Shown: positions 17,564 to 26,236, counted from the stretch's first letter. The stretch: 64,000 nt of DNA from Ancylobacter vacuolatus (GCF_030813595.1 NZ_JAUSUH010000002.1:620001-684000); one strand, 5' to 3'. The notes: generated by a model not told the origin, from the sequence alone. Translations and numbers: made by a program.

Positions 17564-18408
17564 GGTGCATTCTCCGTGCCCGGAATGGCAAAGCGCGCCC
17601 AGCCGGGGCGCTCGGGCACCAGCGCCGTGCCGTCCGCCTCAATGAGCTGGCCGGCGGCGCGGGCCTCCTCCAGCCGGTCGAGCCGCACCAGCGCCAGCGC
17701 CCGCCCGTCGACGCCCGAGCCGATACGGCCGATGCTCTTGCCGCCGGCGGTGATCGGCGTGCCCTCGGCCGGCGGCGGTCCGCACAGAGCGAGCGGGATG
17801 ATGCGGGTGCGCGCCGTGCCGCGATGCTGCATGCGGCTGACGATTTCCTGCCCGACATAGCAGCCCTTGTCGAAATCGATGCCGCCGAGCTGGTCCATGT
17901 CGGCCTCGTGCGGAAAGGCGTCGCCATAGAGGAAATCCTGCCCGCCCTCCGGCACGCCGAGGCCGATGCGGTGGGCATGCCATTCCGCCTCCGGAACCAT
18001 GGCGATCTGCGCCGCCTCGGCGGCTGGCAACAGGAAGCGCCGGCCGAGCGCCGGCAAGCGCGGGTCGTCATAGGAAAGCGTGTCGATCAGCGGTTCCGCC
18101 CCACCCCAGGCGACCGCGACGGTGAGGTCGTCGAGCAGGCCGATCTCCACCTTGGCCCGCAGCCGGTAGAGCTGCAGCCGCTTGAGAAGGTCGGGCGCCA
18201 CAGCGCGGGGAATGTCGAGGCGGAAGCCGCCCTCGGTCGTCAGCACGATCATGTCGGCGACGATCTTGCCCTGCGGGGCGAGCAGCGCGGCATAGCGCGC
18301 CGCGCCGGGCGCGGGGGTGCGGGCGGTGAGAAGATTGTCAAGGAAATGGGTGGCGTCGGCCCCGGCGATGCGGGCGACGGCACGCTCCTTCAGGATCGCG
18401 ATCGGCAT
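17560..18408 (-). CDS. ygfZ: Folate-binding protein YgfZ
   Basis: 282-aa GcvT-fold protein that supports Fe-S cluster repair and assembly with tetrahydrofolate. The diagnostic motif DKGCYVGQEIVSRMQHRG lies near the middle of the C-terminal half (YgfZ signature K-G-C-[YF]-x-G-Q-E). The N-terminal HFLDNLLTA region is also typical. ATG 18408 gives the family start MPIAILKERAVARI; the frame runs 39 codons further upstream without similarity. It forms a two-gene unit with tag. Confidence 0.92.
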   Translation of the reverse strand: MPIAILKERAVARIAGADATHFLDNLLTARTPAPGAARYAALLAPQGKIVADMIVLTTEGGFRLDIPRAVAPDLLKRLQLYRLRAKVEIGLLDDLTVAVAWGGAEPLIDTLSYDDPRLPALGRRFLLPAAEAAQIAMVPEAEWHAHRIGLGVPEGGQDFLYGDAFPHEADMDQLGGIDFDKGCYVGQEIVSRMQHRGTARTRIIPLALCGPPPAEGTPITAGGKSIGRIGSGVDGRALALVRLDRLEEARAAGQLIEADGTALVPERPGWARFAIPGTENAP

Positions 18409-18651
18409 GGAGGCGCGCTCCGAACTGGGGTGCCCGGCGGTGCGGGCGGGTTGCCCGAGAGGTACGACGCGCCGGGCGATCGGGCAAGCGCAAAGAAACG
18501 AAACGGGAACAGGTCGCGCCGGCATGCGCGTTCATCGCCGTGTGGATCCGCAAGGCATTTTCGCCGGCGCGGTTGCCCGCCGACGTCGGCGCCCCATCTT
18601 CAGGACGGGCTGCCCCGTTCCAGCCCCCACCATTTCGCAAGGGAGATTTCC

Positions 18652-19068
18652 ATGTCCGGCACCGTTCTCTTCACCGGCACCGCCACCGCCATTGGCGGCC
18701 GGGGCGGCCATTCCCAGACCAGCGACGGCTCGGTGTCCGTCGATCTCGGCATGCCGAAGAACGGCGTGCTCGATTCCGGCAAGACGACGCCTGAGCACCT
18801 GTTCGCCGCCGGCTATGCCGCCTGCTTCGGCTCGGCGGTCGAGGCCGTCGGCCACCAGAAGAAGCTTGACGTGACCGGCGCCGCCGTCACCGTCGCGGTG
18901 TCGCTGGTGAAGGGCGATGACGGCTTCAGCCTCGCCGCCAAACTTTCGCTGAAGGCGCCGGCGCTGACGCCCGAGCAGACCGAGGAGGTGCTGGAGGCGG
19001 CGCACCAGATGTGCCCCTACTCCAAGGCCACGCGCGGCAATATCCCGGTCGAACTCAGCGTGGGGTGA
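18652..19068 (+). CDS. ohr: Organic hydroperoxide resistance protein (Ohr, OsmC family)
   Basis: 138-aa thiol peroxidase reducing organic hydroperoxides with lipoylated partners. Both redox cysteines are present: GYAACFGSAVEAVGH and HQMCPYSKATRGN. ATG 18652 has GGGAGA (18641-18646) upstream. The frame extends far upstream, antisense to ygfZ, but only this part is Ohr. Ohr is often controlled by the MarR-type repressor OhrR; no ohrR gene or clear operator is visible nearby. Confidence 0.93.
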   Translation: MSGTVLFTGTATAIGGRGGHSQTSDGSVSVDLGMPKNGVLDSGKTTPEHLFAAGYAACFGSAVEAVGHQKKLDVTGAAVTVAVSLVKGDDGFSLAAKLSLKAPALTPEQTEEVLEAAHQMCPYSKATRGNIPVELSVG

Positions 19069-19098
19069 CCTCCCTGCGAGTACCGCTATAACAATGTC

Positions 19099-19128
19099 AT
19101 CCCGGACGGCCCTAGGCCGATCCGGGAT
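19099..19128. repeat. Palindromic repeat after ohr
   Basis: ATCCCGGACGGCC (19099-19111) pairs with the GGCCGATCCGGGAT region (19115-19128) with one bulge. The outer sequence TCATCCCGGA/TCCGGGAT matches other intergenic palindromes of this window (19888-19914, 31060-31100), so it belongs to a dispersed REP-like family. It may also act as a 3' hairpin for ohr. Confidence 0.65.
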
Positions 19129-19218
19129 CGCATGTCGTTCGTGGTTCTGAAGACGGTCTAGGCTCTCCGGCTTCGCCTCCTGCCGGGACGGTAAAGGGCC
19201 GGACGTGCCGGCCCCCGC

Positions 19219-19815
19219 TCACGCCGAGCGGCGCAGTTCGCCCGTGCCGCCTTGCGCCACCAGTTCGCGCAGGCTCGGCAGTTCCACCGGCGCGCCGGTG
19301 GGGCTGACTAGCCCGCGCGCGCCCTTCAGCACACCGGGGCGCAGCTCCAGCCCGAGAAAGCGGCTGCGGTCGAACGCGCCGGGCAGCCACAGCCCTTCCG
19401 TCAGCCCGACATCGAAGCCGAAGCGGGCATAATAGGGCGCATCTCCGACCAGCAGGATGGCGCCATGGCCGAGCCGGGTCGCCTCGCAGATGGCGGTGTT
19501 CATCAGCGCCGCGCCGAGGCCCCGGTCGCGGAACCACGGATGCACCGCCAGCGGGCCGAGCAGCAGTGCCGGGCGGGCGGGGCCGGCGGTCACATGCCAC
19601 AGGCGCAGCGTTGCCACCACGCGCCCGTCCGGGCCGTGCGAGGCGAAGGCGAGGCCTTCGGCCGGCTTGCGGCCTTCGCGCAGGCGCTCGCTGGTCTTGG
19701 CGAGGCGGGCGGCGCGGCCGAAGGCGAGGTCGAGCAGGGCCTCGCGCTGGGCGATGTCGGCCGGCGTCTCGAGCGAAATGGCGGGGGCGGCAGTGGCGAG
19801 CGCAAGGGTGGTCAT
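19219..19815 (-). CDS. GNAT-family N-acetyltransferase
   Basis: 198-aa GNAT-fold acetyltransferase. The acetyl-CoA pyrophosphate-binding motif A is DRGLGAALMNTAICEATRLGH, followed by the beta-strand segment GAILLVGDAPYYARFGFDVGL, characteristic of the group related to YhbS. The substrate is not predictable. Start ATG 19815 (MTTLALATAAP) is chosen over the frame's upstream ATG at 19848, which has a poor context. It is a single gene between REP-like repeats. Confidence 0.82.
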   Translation of the reverse strand: MTTLALATAAPAISLETPADIAQREALLDLAFGRAARLAKTSERLREGRKPAEGLAFASHGPDGRVVATLRLWHVTAGPARPALLLGPLAVHPWFRDRGLGAALMNTAICEATRLGHGAILLVGDAPYYARFGFDVGLTEGLWLPGAFDRSRFLGLELRPGVLKGARGLVSPTGAPVELPSLRELVAQGGTGELRRSA

Positions 19816-19887
19816 TGGCGGCCTCCAACACCCGGGATCGCCGGGCAAAGAGGGACAGGGAATTGTGAAATCGGTCGTCGGCCAGCG

Positions 19888-19914
19888 ATCCCGGATCGCC
19901 GCGGCGTCCGGGAT
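19888..19914. repeat. Palindromic repeat upstream of the GNAT gene
   Basis: ATCCCGGATCGCC(G) pairs with GGCGTCCGGGAT around a central CGCG, followed by GACG. It shares the ATCCCGGA...TCCGGGATGAC core with the other dispersed palindromes. Confidence 0.6.
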
Positions 19915-19937
19915 GACGAGAGCGGGGCGCGGCCCGC

Positions 19938-21068
19938 TCAGATCACATAGGATCGCAGCGGGTCGAAGCCGTTGAACGCCACCGCCGAATAGGTGGTGGT
20001 GTAGGCGCCGGTGGCCTCGATCAGCACCTTGTCGCCGATGGCGAGCGACACCGGCAGCATGACCGGGGTCTTCTCGTAGAGCACATCGGCCGAATCGCAG
20101 GTCGGGCCGGCGAGCACGCAGGGCTCCACCGCGTCGCCGTCGCGCGCCGTCACGATGGGGTAGCGGATCGCCTCGTCCATCGTCTCGGCGAGGCCGCCGA
20201 ACTTGCCGATGTCGAGATAGACCCAGCGCACCGAATCGGTGTCCGACTTCTTCGAGATCAGCACCACCTCGGCCTCGATGAGGCCGGCAGCGCCGACCAT
20301 GCCGCGGCCCGGCTCGATGATGGTCTGCGGGATGGCGTTGCCGAAATGCCGGGACAAGGCGCGGAAGATCGCCTCGCCATAGGCTTCCGCCGCCGGCACG
20401 TCCTGCAGGTACTTGGCCGGGAAGCCGCCGCCGAGATTGACCAGCGAGAGAGAAATGCCGCGCTCGGCGCAGGCGCGGAAGATAGCGCTAGCCGACGCCA
20501 GAGCCGAATCCCAGGCCTCGACATTCTTCTGCTGCGAACCGACGTGGAAGGAGACGCCATGCGCCTCCAGCCCGAGCCGGTGGGCATGCTCCAGCACGTC
20601 GACGGCCATGTCGGGCTCGCAGCCGAACTTGCGCGAGAGCGGCCATTCGGCGCCGGCACCGTCGCACAGGATGCGGCAGAACACCTTGGAGCCGGCGGCG
20701 ACGCGGGCGATCTTCTCGACTTCCTCGGTGGAATCGACCGCGAACAGGCGCACGCCCAGCTGGAAGGCGCGCGCAATGTCGCGCTCCTTCTTGATGGTGT
20801 TGCCGAAGGAGATGCGGTCCGCCGTGGCGCCGGCGGCGAGAACCATCTGGATCTCGGCCACGGAGGCGCAGTCGAAGCAGGAGCCCATCTCGGCCAGAGC
20901 GGAAAGGATCGCCGCATCCGGGTTCGCCTTCACCGCGTAGAAGACGCGGGTGTCCGGCAGCGCCCGGGCGAAGGCGGCATAATTGGTGCGGACCACGTCG
21001 AGATCGACGACGACGCAGGGGCCATCTTCACGACGGGTGCGCAGGAATTCGCGAATACGGTCGGTCAT
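19938..21068 (-). CDS. Type III PLP-dependent ornithine/lysine decarboxylase
   Basis: 376-aa fold-III (alanine-racemase-like) amino-acid decarboxylase, COG0019, making putrescine or cadaverine. PLP-lysine is in FYAVKANPDAAIL (residue ~50). The phosphate loop GGGFP (VNLGGGFPAKYL) and the C-terminal catalytic stretch CVLAGPTCDSADVLYE are intact. The latter matches bacterial ornithine/lysine decarboxylases of the eukaryotic ODC type. ATG 21068 gives MTDRIREFLRT; upstream extension to 21272 is unconserved. A ~455-nt leader starts at a strong promoter at 21530-21558, suggesting RNA-based control, as known for speF leaders. Confidence 0.9.
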   Translation of the reverse strand: MTDRIREFLRTRREDGPCVVVDLDVVRTNYAAFARALPDTRVFYAVKANPDAAILSALAEMGSCFDCASVAEIQMVLAAGATADRISFGNTIKKERDIARAFQLGVRLFAVDSTEEVEKIARVAAGSKVFCRILCDGAGAEWPLSRKFGCEPDMAVDVLEHAHRLGLEAHGVSFHVGSQQKNVEAWDSALASASAIFRACAERGISLSLVNLGGGFPAKYLQDVPAAEAYGEAIFRALSRHFGNAIPQTIIEPGRGMVGAAGLIEAEVVLISKKSDTDSVRWVYLDIGKFGGLAETMDEAIRYPIVTARDGDAVEPCVLAGPTCDSADVLYEKTPVMLPVSLAIGDKVLIEATGAYTTTYSAVAFNGFDPLRSYVI

Positions 21069-21523
21069 GTCAGTCTCCACAACCCGAAGCTTCGATCCAG
21101 ATGAAGCGGACATGTGGATGCGAACACCCGCCCGCGGCGCCAATGGGCCGCGTTGATGGCAGGAATGCGCACCCGTCCGCCGACCGTGCGGCGCGTGCCG
21201 CTCGGTCGTTTGGAATGGAGCCGTGGCATCAGAGCGCCGCTGTGCGCATGTGGAGAGCGCCAGCGTCGTCAAATGCCTTCGCTTGGTACGGGAAACCCGA
21301 CCGCACGCCCGGCAAGAAGTAGTGCCTCTTCAGTTTCCCGACCTTTGGAGGGCCGACAGAGACCAAAAAAGCCCGTACGTCGTTGCTTCAAGTCACGTTC
21401 CCCGCTGAGAGCGAGGTGCGCCGGTTTCGCCTCCGGCTACCGATCTGACTGGCGACTTTCCGGCCTCTTGTCCGGACTTCCGCCGATCGGCACGCGACCA
21501 CAGGCACGTGCGAATATTGGGCA
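21069..21523 (-). promoter_or_regulatory. Long leader RNA of the decarboxylase gene (speF-leader candidate)
   Basis: Between a probable start site near 21523 and the ATG at 21068 lies about 455 nt of untranslated or little-translated RNA. Near the gene, CCACA (21113-21117) can pair with TGTGG in TTGTGGAGAC (21079-21083), enclosing the self-complementary CGAAGCTTCG at 21085-21094. Alphaproteobacterial COG0019 genes are known to carry the conserved speF RNA motif. Identity with that motif is inferred from position, gene family and length, not from a covariance search. Confidence 0.55.
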
Positions 21524-21529
21524 AGGCGG

Positions 21530-21558
21530 GATATAGGGATCTACGCCGTCATATGCAA
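21530..21558 (-). promoter_or_regulatory. Sigma-70-type promoter of the decarboxylase leader
   Basis: Read on the minus strand: TTGCAT (-35, 21558-21553), 17-nt spacer, TATATC (-10, 21535-21530). This is one of the best -35/-10 pairs seen in the window and faces the decarboxylase gene. Confidence 0.6.
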
Positions 21559-21678
21559 GCGGGTTTTGCAGTTTTCATCGCATACGCCCGAAATATCGGC
21601 ATGCTTGCCGATCAGGCGGTAGCGCAGGGCCGGCGCTTGGCTTGCGCGGGCAACAGGAGGCGCAGAAGCGGGCGCGCC

Positions 21679-21918
21679 TCAGCCTTCGACAAAAGGCTCG
21701 ATAGACTTTGCCTTCATCACGAAGCGATAGATGCCGTAGAGGGCGAGAAGGCCGAAGGCGCCCTCGAAGATGAGCTCCCACACCCAGCTGGCCTCGAAAA
21801 GGGCGGCAAGGGCCCAGCCGGCGGCAAGGCCGGCCCCGATGAGCTCGGCGCCCAGCAGGATGGCGGCGCTTCCCACCGTGCTGACATTGTCCCAGCGAAT
21901 GCGTCGGCCCGTGCTCAT
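21679..21918 (-). CDS. Small two-helix membrane protein, unknown function
   Basis: 79-aa hydrophobic protein, not recognised. Two predicted membrane helices, STVGSAAILLGAELIGAGLAAGWALAALF and WELIFEGAFGLLALYGIYRFV, are joined by a short loop and followed by a charged tail ending EPFVEG. It has a plausible start (MSTGRRIRWDN). It lies upstream of the decarboxylase promoter on the same strand and divergent from the GGT-like gene. Confidence 0.6.
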   Translation of the reverse strand: MSTGRRIRWDNVSTVGSAAILLGAELIGAGLAAGWALAALFEASWVWELIFEGAFGLLALYGIYRFVMKAKSIEPFVEG

Positions 21919-22018
21919 CTCGTCCCAATCCGTCTACTTCGGCGCGGCGCAACCTGCTATGCCCGGCGGCGCGGGTCAAGCGGCGACGCCTTCGGCGGGG
22001 GCGCATGTGGAGTGCGAA

Positions 22019-23644
22019 ATGGCTCACGATCGGGTTTACGAGAGCACGCGCGCCGGCTCCGGCATGGTCGCCACCCCTCATTGGCAGGCGACCGAGGCCG
22101 GCCGTGCGGTGCTGGAAGAGGGCGGCAATGCGGTGGAGGCGGCGCTCGCCGCCGCCGCGACCCTGGCCGTGGTCTGCCCGCAGGTGAACCAGCTCGGCGG
22201 CGACGGCCTGTGGCTGATTCGCGACCCGCGCGGGCGCGTCGCGTGCATCGACGCCGCCGGTCCGGCCGGCGAGGAGGCGCTGGCCTCGTTCTACCACGAG
22301 CGCGGCCATGACGAGATCCCCGCGCGCGGCCCGCTCGCCGCGCTCACCGTGCCGGGGCAGGTGGGTGGCTGGTTGCTGGCGCAGGAAGCCGCCAGCGCCT
22401 TTGGCGGCCGCATGCCGGCGCGGCGGCTGCTCGAATCGGCGATCGAGCACGCCCGCGTCGGCATCTCCGTCTCGCCCTCGCAGCACCGCGCGACCCTTGA
22501 GTCGCGCGCCGAGCTCGACGCCATTCCCGGTTTCCGCGCCTCCTTCCTCGAGCCCGATGGCAAGGCGCCGGCAGTGGGAACGGTGCAGCACTGCGAGCGG
22601 CTGGCCGACACGCTGGCGCAGCTCGCCCGCGCCGGGCTCGACGATTTCTACCGTGGGGAGGTCGCGCGCGAGGTCGCCGCCGATCTGGCGCGCGCCGGCA
22701 GCCCGGTGACGCGCACGGACCTGCGGGTCTATCGCGCCCTCACCCGTCGGCCGCTCACGCTGAAGCTGCCGGACATGGCGCTGTGGGCCGCGCCGCCGCC
22801 CGCACAGGGACTGACGATGCTGCTGACCCTCGCGCTTTTCGCCCGACTCGGCATCACAAGGGTAGAGAGCGCCGCCCATCTGCACGGGCTGATCGAGGCC
22901 GGCAAGCGCGCCGTGCGGATCGGCGCCGCGGCGATCACCGAGCCGACTGTCCTCAGCCCCGACCCCGCCGATTTCCTCACCCCGGAGGCGCTGGCGCGCG
23001 AGGTGGCGGCGATCGACCCAAAGCGTACTTTGCCCTGGCCGCAGGGCGCCGGAAGGGGGAGCACGCCTTTCGCCACGCCTTTCGCCACGTCTGGCGGCGC
23101 GGCGTGGATCGGCGCGGCGGACAAGAGCGGCGTCATGGTGTCCTATCTCCAGTCGCTGCATTCGACCTTCGGCGCCGGCCTCGTGCTGCCCTCGACCGGC
23201 GTCCTGATGCATAATCGCGGCGCCGCCTTCTCCCTTGATCCGCGCGCTCTCAATCCACTGCAGCCCGGCCGCCGGCCGCCGCTGGCGCTCAGCCCCGGCC
23301 TGGCGCTGCTGGCGGATGGGCGCGTCATCGCTTTCGGCGCCAGCGGCGGCGAGGGCCAGCCACAGACCGATGCCGCGGTGCTCAGCCGCTATCTGTTCGG
23401 CATGCCGCTCGGCGCCGCCATCGCCGCGCCGCGCTGGCGGCTGAGGGCAGGGCTGCAGATCGAGGCGGGAATCGACGAAGCGATTGCCGAACAGCTTGCC
23501 TCCGCCGGTCACGATGTCGAGATCATCCCTGAATCGTTCCCCGACATGATGGGCCATGCCGGGGCGGTCATTCTGCATCCCGGCAAGGCGGGGCTGGAGG
23601 GCGCGCATGATCCGCGCTCGGACGGCGGCGCAAGCGGGGTGTGA
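22019..23644 (+). CDS. Gamma-glutamyltransferase-family protein lacking the expected catalytic Thr
   Basis: 541-aa Ntn-hydrolase of the GGT / oxamate amidohydrolase type. The large-subunit features are present (ATPHWQATEAGRAVLEEGGNAVEAALAAAA, VNQLGGDGLWLIRDP). The small-subunit core DKSG...STFGAGLVLPSTGVLMHNRG aligns without gaps with GGT DKDG...TTFG. At the position of the autocatalytic Thr (seven residues before that Asp) this protein has Ala361 in the segment GGAAWIGAAD. A Thr (T357) lies four residues earlier, beside a 12-bp tandem duplication (23063-23086). Autoprocessing may therefore be lost or shifted. ATG 22019 chosen. PhnM follows 64 bp downstream. Confidence 0.82.
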   Translation: MAHDRVYESTRAGSGMVATPHWQATEAGRAVLEEGGNAVEAALAAAATLAVVCPQVNQLGGDGLWLIRDPRGRVACIDAAGPAGEEALASFYHERGHDEIPARGPLAALTVPGQVGGWLLAQEAASAFGGRMPARRLLESAIEHARVGISVSPSQHRATLESRAELDAIPGFRASFLEPDGKAPAVGTVQHCERLADTLAQLARAGLDDFYRGEVAREVAADLARAGSPVTRTDLRVYRALTRRPLTLKLPDMALWAAPPPAQGLTMLLTLALFARLGITRVESAAHLHGLIEAGKRAVRIGAAAITEPTVLSPDPADFLTPEALAREVAAIDPKRTLPWPQGAGRGSTPFATPFATSGGAAWIGAADKSGVMVSYLQSLHSTFGAGLVLPSTGVLMHNRGAAFSLDPRALNPLQPGRRPPLALSPGLALLADGRVIAFGASGGEGQPQTDAAVLSRYLFGMPLGAAIAAPRWRLRAGLQIEAGIDEAIAEQLASAGHDVEIIPESFPDMMGHAGAVILHPGKAGLEGAHDPRSDGGASGV

Positions 23645-23708
23645 ACAGGCGTATCTGCCCCTACGCGACTTCATCGAACGGTCACAACAACATGCGAGAC
23701 GCGCCGCC

Positions 23709-24848
23709 ATGGACGTGATTCTCACCAATGCCCGCCTTGTCCTGGAAGACCGCGTCGTCGATGGCACGCTGGTCCATTCGGACGGGCGCATCCGCGCGAT
23801 CGACGAAGGCCGCTCGCACCTTTCCGCCGCCATCGATTGCGAGGGTGCCTATCTCGCGCCCGGGCTGATCGACCTGCACACCGACGCGCTGGAAGGCCAT
23901 TTCGTCCCGCGCCCGAAGGTGATCTGGCCGGATGCCCGCGCCGCCGCGCTGGCGCATGACGCGCAGATGGCCGCCTCGGGTGTCACCACCGTCTATGACG
24001 CGATCTGCGCCGGCGGCTTCGACCAGGCCAAGGCGGACCGGCGGGCGCTGTATGAGATCATGCTGGACGCGGTCGATTCCGGCGTCGAGCGCGACCTGTT
24101 CCGCGTAGACCACCGCGTCCATCTGCGCTGCGAGCTGACGGACCGCACCCTGCCCGACCTTGTCGACGTCGCGCTCGGGCGGCCGACACTGGCCCTCGCC
24201 TCGCTGATGGACCACACGCCCGGCACCCGCCAGTGGCGCAATGTCGAGCATCTCAAGGTCTATCTTACCGGCATCGGTAAGAGTGGTGGCGATATCGACG
24301 CCGAGGTGGCCGACCGCATCGAGCGCGCGCGCGGTGCCGTCGCCGACAATTACAGCCGGATGGTGGCGCTGTTCGCCTCGTCCGGCCTCGTGCTGTCGAG
24401 CCATGACGACACCACCCCCGCCCATGTCGACGAGGCGGTGGCGGCGGGCTGCACCATTTCCGAATTTCCGACCACGATGGAAGCCGCCCGCGCCGCCCGC
24501 GACAGCGGCCTCGCCACTATTGGCGGCGCGCCAAACGTCGTGCGCGGCGGCTCGCATGCCGGCGGCGTGTCGATGCGCGACCTCGCGCGTGAAGGGCTGC
24601 TCGACGCTCTCGCCTCGGACTATGTGCCGGCGAGCCTTCTGCAGGCGGCGCTTGCGCTGACCCGCACCGCCGGCCTCACCCTTCCTGACGCACTGGCCCT
24701 CGTCACCTCAGCCCCCGCCCGGCTCGCCCGGCTGGAGGATCGCGGCCGGCTGGAGGCGGGCCTGCGGGCCGATCTGGTGCGCTTCCGCCTCGCCGACGAT
24801 ACGCCCCGGATCGACGATGTCTTTGTCGCCGGCCGGCGTGTCTTTTGA
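23709..24848 (+). CDS. phnM: Alpha-D-ribose 1-methylphosphonate 5-triphosphate diphosphatase PhnM
   Basis: 379-aa amidohydrolase-fold enzyme that in the C-P lyase pathway removes diphosphate from ribose methylphosphonate 5-triphosphate. The HTDALEGHFVPRPKVIWP metal-binding start, HDDTTPAHVDEAV and SDYVPASLLQAALAL match PhnM, and the length is the same as E. coli PhnM (378 aa). ATG 23709 is used. The C-P lyase core genes phnGHIJKL are absent from the window. The next gene begins 12 bp after the stop (GTG 24860), so the phn-type trio is co-transcribed. Confidence 0.9.
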   Translation: MDVILTNARLVLEDRVVDGTLVHSDGRIRAIDEGRSHLSAAIDCEGAYLAPGLIDLHTDALEGHFVPRPKVIWPDARAAALAHDAQMAASGVTTVYDAICAGGFDQAKADRRALYEIMLDAVDSGVERDLFRVDHRVHLRCELTDRTLPDLVDVALGRPTLALASLMDHTPGTRQWRNVEHLKVYLTGIGKSGGDIDAEVADRIERARGAVADNYSRMVALFASSGLVLSSHDDTTPAHVDEAVAAGCTISEFPTTMEAARAARDSGLATIGGAPNVVRGGSHAGGVSMRDLAREGLLDALASDYVPASLLQAALALTRTAGLTLPDALALVTSAPARLARLEDRGRLEAGLRADLVRFRLADDTPRIDDVFVAGRRVF

Positions 24849-24859
24849 GGGGCCCGCTC

Positions 24860-25603
24860 GTGTCCGCCGTGCCGAACGCCGCGCTTCCCAACGAACTCGC
24901 CGCCACCCGGCCGACGACGCCGCGCTATGCGCTCTATTTCGCCCCGCCGGCGCAGAGCCCGCTCTGGCGCTTCGGCTCCGCTGCGCTCGGCTATGACGCG
25001 GAGACCGGCACGGAGCCTGCACCGCTGGCGTTGCGGCGTTTCGATGCCGCGCGCTGGCGCGAGATCACCGCCGAACCGCGCCGCTACGGCTTCCACGGCA
25101 CGCTGAAGGCGCCCTTCCGCCTCGCGCCCGGCCGCAGCGAGGACGAGCTGCGGGCCGCCTGCGCCCGCTTTGCCGAGAACCGCGCCGGCTTCGCCTCGCC
25201 CGGGGTGAAACTGGCCAGCATCGGCCGCTTCCTCGCCCTGCGGCTCGCTGCACCCAGCGCCGCGCTGGACCGGCTGGCCGCCGGCACGGTGGCCGCGCTC
25301 GACGATTTCCGTGCCCCGATGAGCGAGGCCGAGCGCGAGAAGCGCCTGCGGGCGCCCCTCACGCCACGCCAGCAGGAATATCTCGCCCGCTGGGGCTACC
25401 CCTATGTGCTGGACGATTTCCGCTTCCACATGACGCTGACCGGTACGCTGGACGATGAGGAGCGGGCGCTGGCAGAGGCGGAGCTTTCCGAGCATTTCGC
25501 CGCCAGCGGCGCCGACGGGCCGCTGATCGTGCGCGAGATCGCACTCTATCGGCAGGAGGCCGGCCCGTTCCGGCTGATCGCCCGCTTTCCCTTCGGCAGC
25601 TGA
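24860..25603 (+). CDS. DUF1045 phosphonate-associated 2H phosphoesterase
   Basis: 247-aa DUF1045 protein, family linked to phosphonate degradation operons. Two H-x-T motifs of the 2H phosphoesterase fold are visible: FHGTLKAPFRL and FHMTLTGTL. YALYFAPPAQSPLW at the N-terminus is also typical. GTG 24860 is chosen because GAGGGG (24847-24852) lies 7 nt ahead; a TTG at 24845 overlapping the phnM stop is the alternative. The reaction is not established here, but members are thought to act on cyclic ribose-phosphate intermediates. Confidence 0.85.
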   Translation: MSAVPNAALPNELAATRPTTPRYALYFAPPAQSPLWRFGSAALGYDAETGTEPAPLALRRFDAARWREITAEPRRYGFHGTLKAPFRLAPGRSEDELRAACARFAENRAGFASPGVKLASIGRFLALRLAAPSAALDRLAAGTVAALDDFRAPMSEAEREKRLRAPLTPRQQEYLARWGYPYVLDDFRFHMTLTGTLDDEERALAEAELSEHFAASGADGPLIVREIALYRQEAGPFRLIARFPFGS

Positions 25604-25618
25604 GGCGGAGACACGACC

Positions 25619-26236
25619 ATGGCGCTCAAGCTCGGCCCGGTGCCGACCGTCGACCCCACCGCCGAGGTCACGCGCTCGACGCTGGGTCGCTACACCGAGG
25701 TCGGCCCGCGCACCCAGCTGCTGGAAGTGGAGTTGGGCGATTATTCCTACGTGGTCAACGATTCGGACATCGCCTACACCCGCATCGGCCGCTTCACCTC
25801 CATCGCCGCCATGACCCGGATCAACCCGGGCAACCACCCGATGCAGCGGGCGAGCCAGTCGCATTTCACCTACCGCGCCTCGGCCTATTTCGACGATGCG
25901 CAGGACGAGCCGGACTTCTTTGCCTGGCGGCGGGCGCAGGGCGTGACCATCGGCCATGATGTGTGGATCGGCCATGGCGCCATCGTCCTGCCGGGCCGTG
26001 CCATCGGCGATGGCGCGGTGATCGCCGCCGGCGCGGTGGTGACGAAGGACGTCGCGCCTTACACCATCGTCGCCGGCGTGCCGGCCAAGCCGGTGCGCGA
26101 GCGCTTCCCGCCCGTCATCGCCGAACGCCTGCAGAAGCTGGCCTGGTGGGACTGGGACCATGCCCGCCTGAGGGCCGCGCTGGACGATTTCCGCGCGCTG
26201 CCGGTCGAGGCCTTTCTGGAAAAGCACGGCGGGTAG
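25619..26236 (+). CDS. Phosphonate-associated hexapeptide-repeat acyltransferase
   Basis: 205-aa left-handed beta-helix transferase with isoleucine-patch hexapeptide repeats ([24 protein letters not shown] and [49 protein letters not shown]). HRP motif residues NHP near residue 75 and the [16 protein letters not shown] insertion resemble the phn-operon transferase family. It follows DUF1045 by 15 bp. Probable acceptor: a phosphonate-related amine or sugar, not known. A strong hairpin lies just downstream. Confidence 0.85.
   Translation: MALKLGPVPTVDPTAEVTRSTLGRYTEVGPRTQLLEVELGDYSYVVNDSDIAYTRIGRFTSIAAMTRINPGNHPMQRASQSHFTYRASAYFDDAQDEPDFFAWRRAQGVTIGHDVWIGHGAIVLPGRAIGDGAVIAAGAVVTKDVAPYTIVAGVPAKPVRERFPPVIAERLQKLAWWDWDHARLRAALDDFRALPVEAFLEKHGG

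Noticed and set aside
17824-18651. Long N-terminal extension of ohr
   Set aside because: It is antisense to ygfZ, and Ohr homology begins at 18652 with a proper ribosome site.
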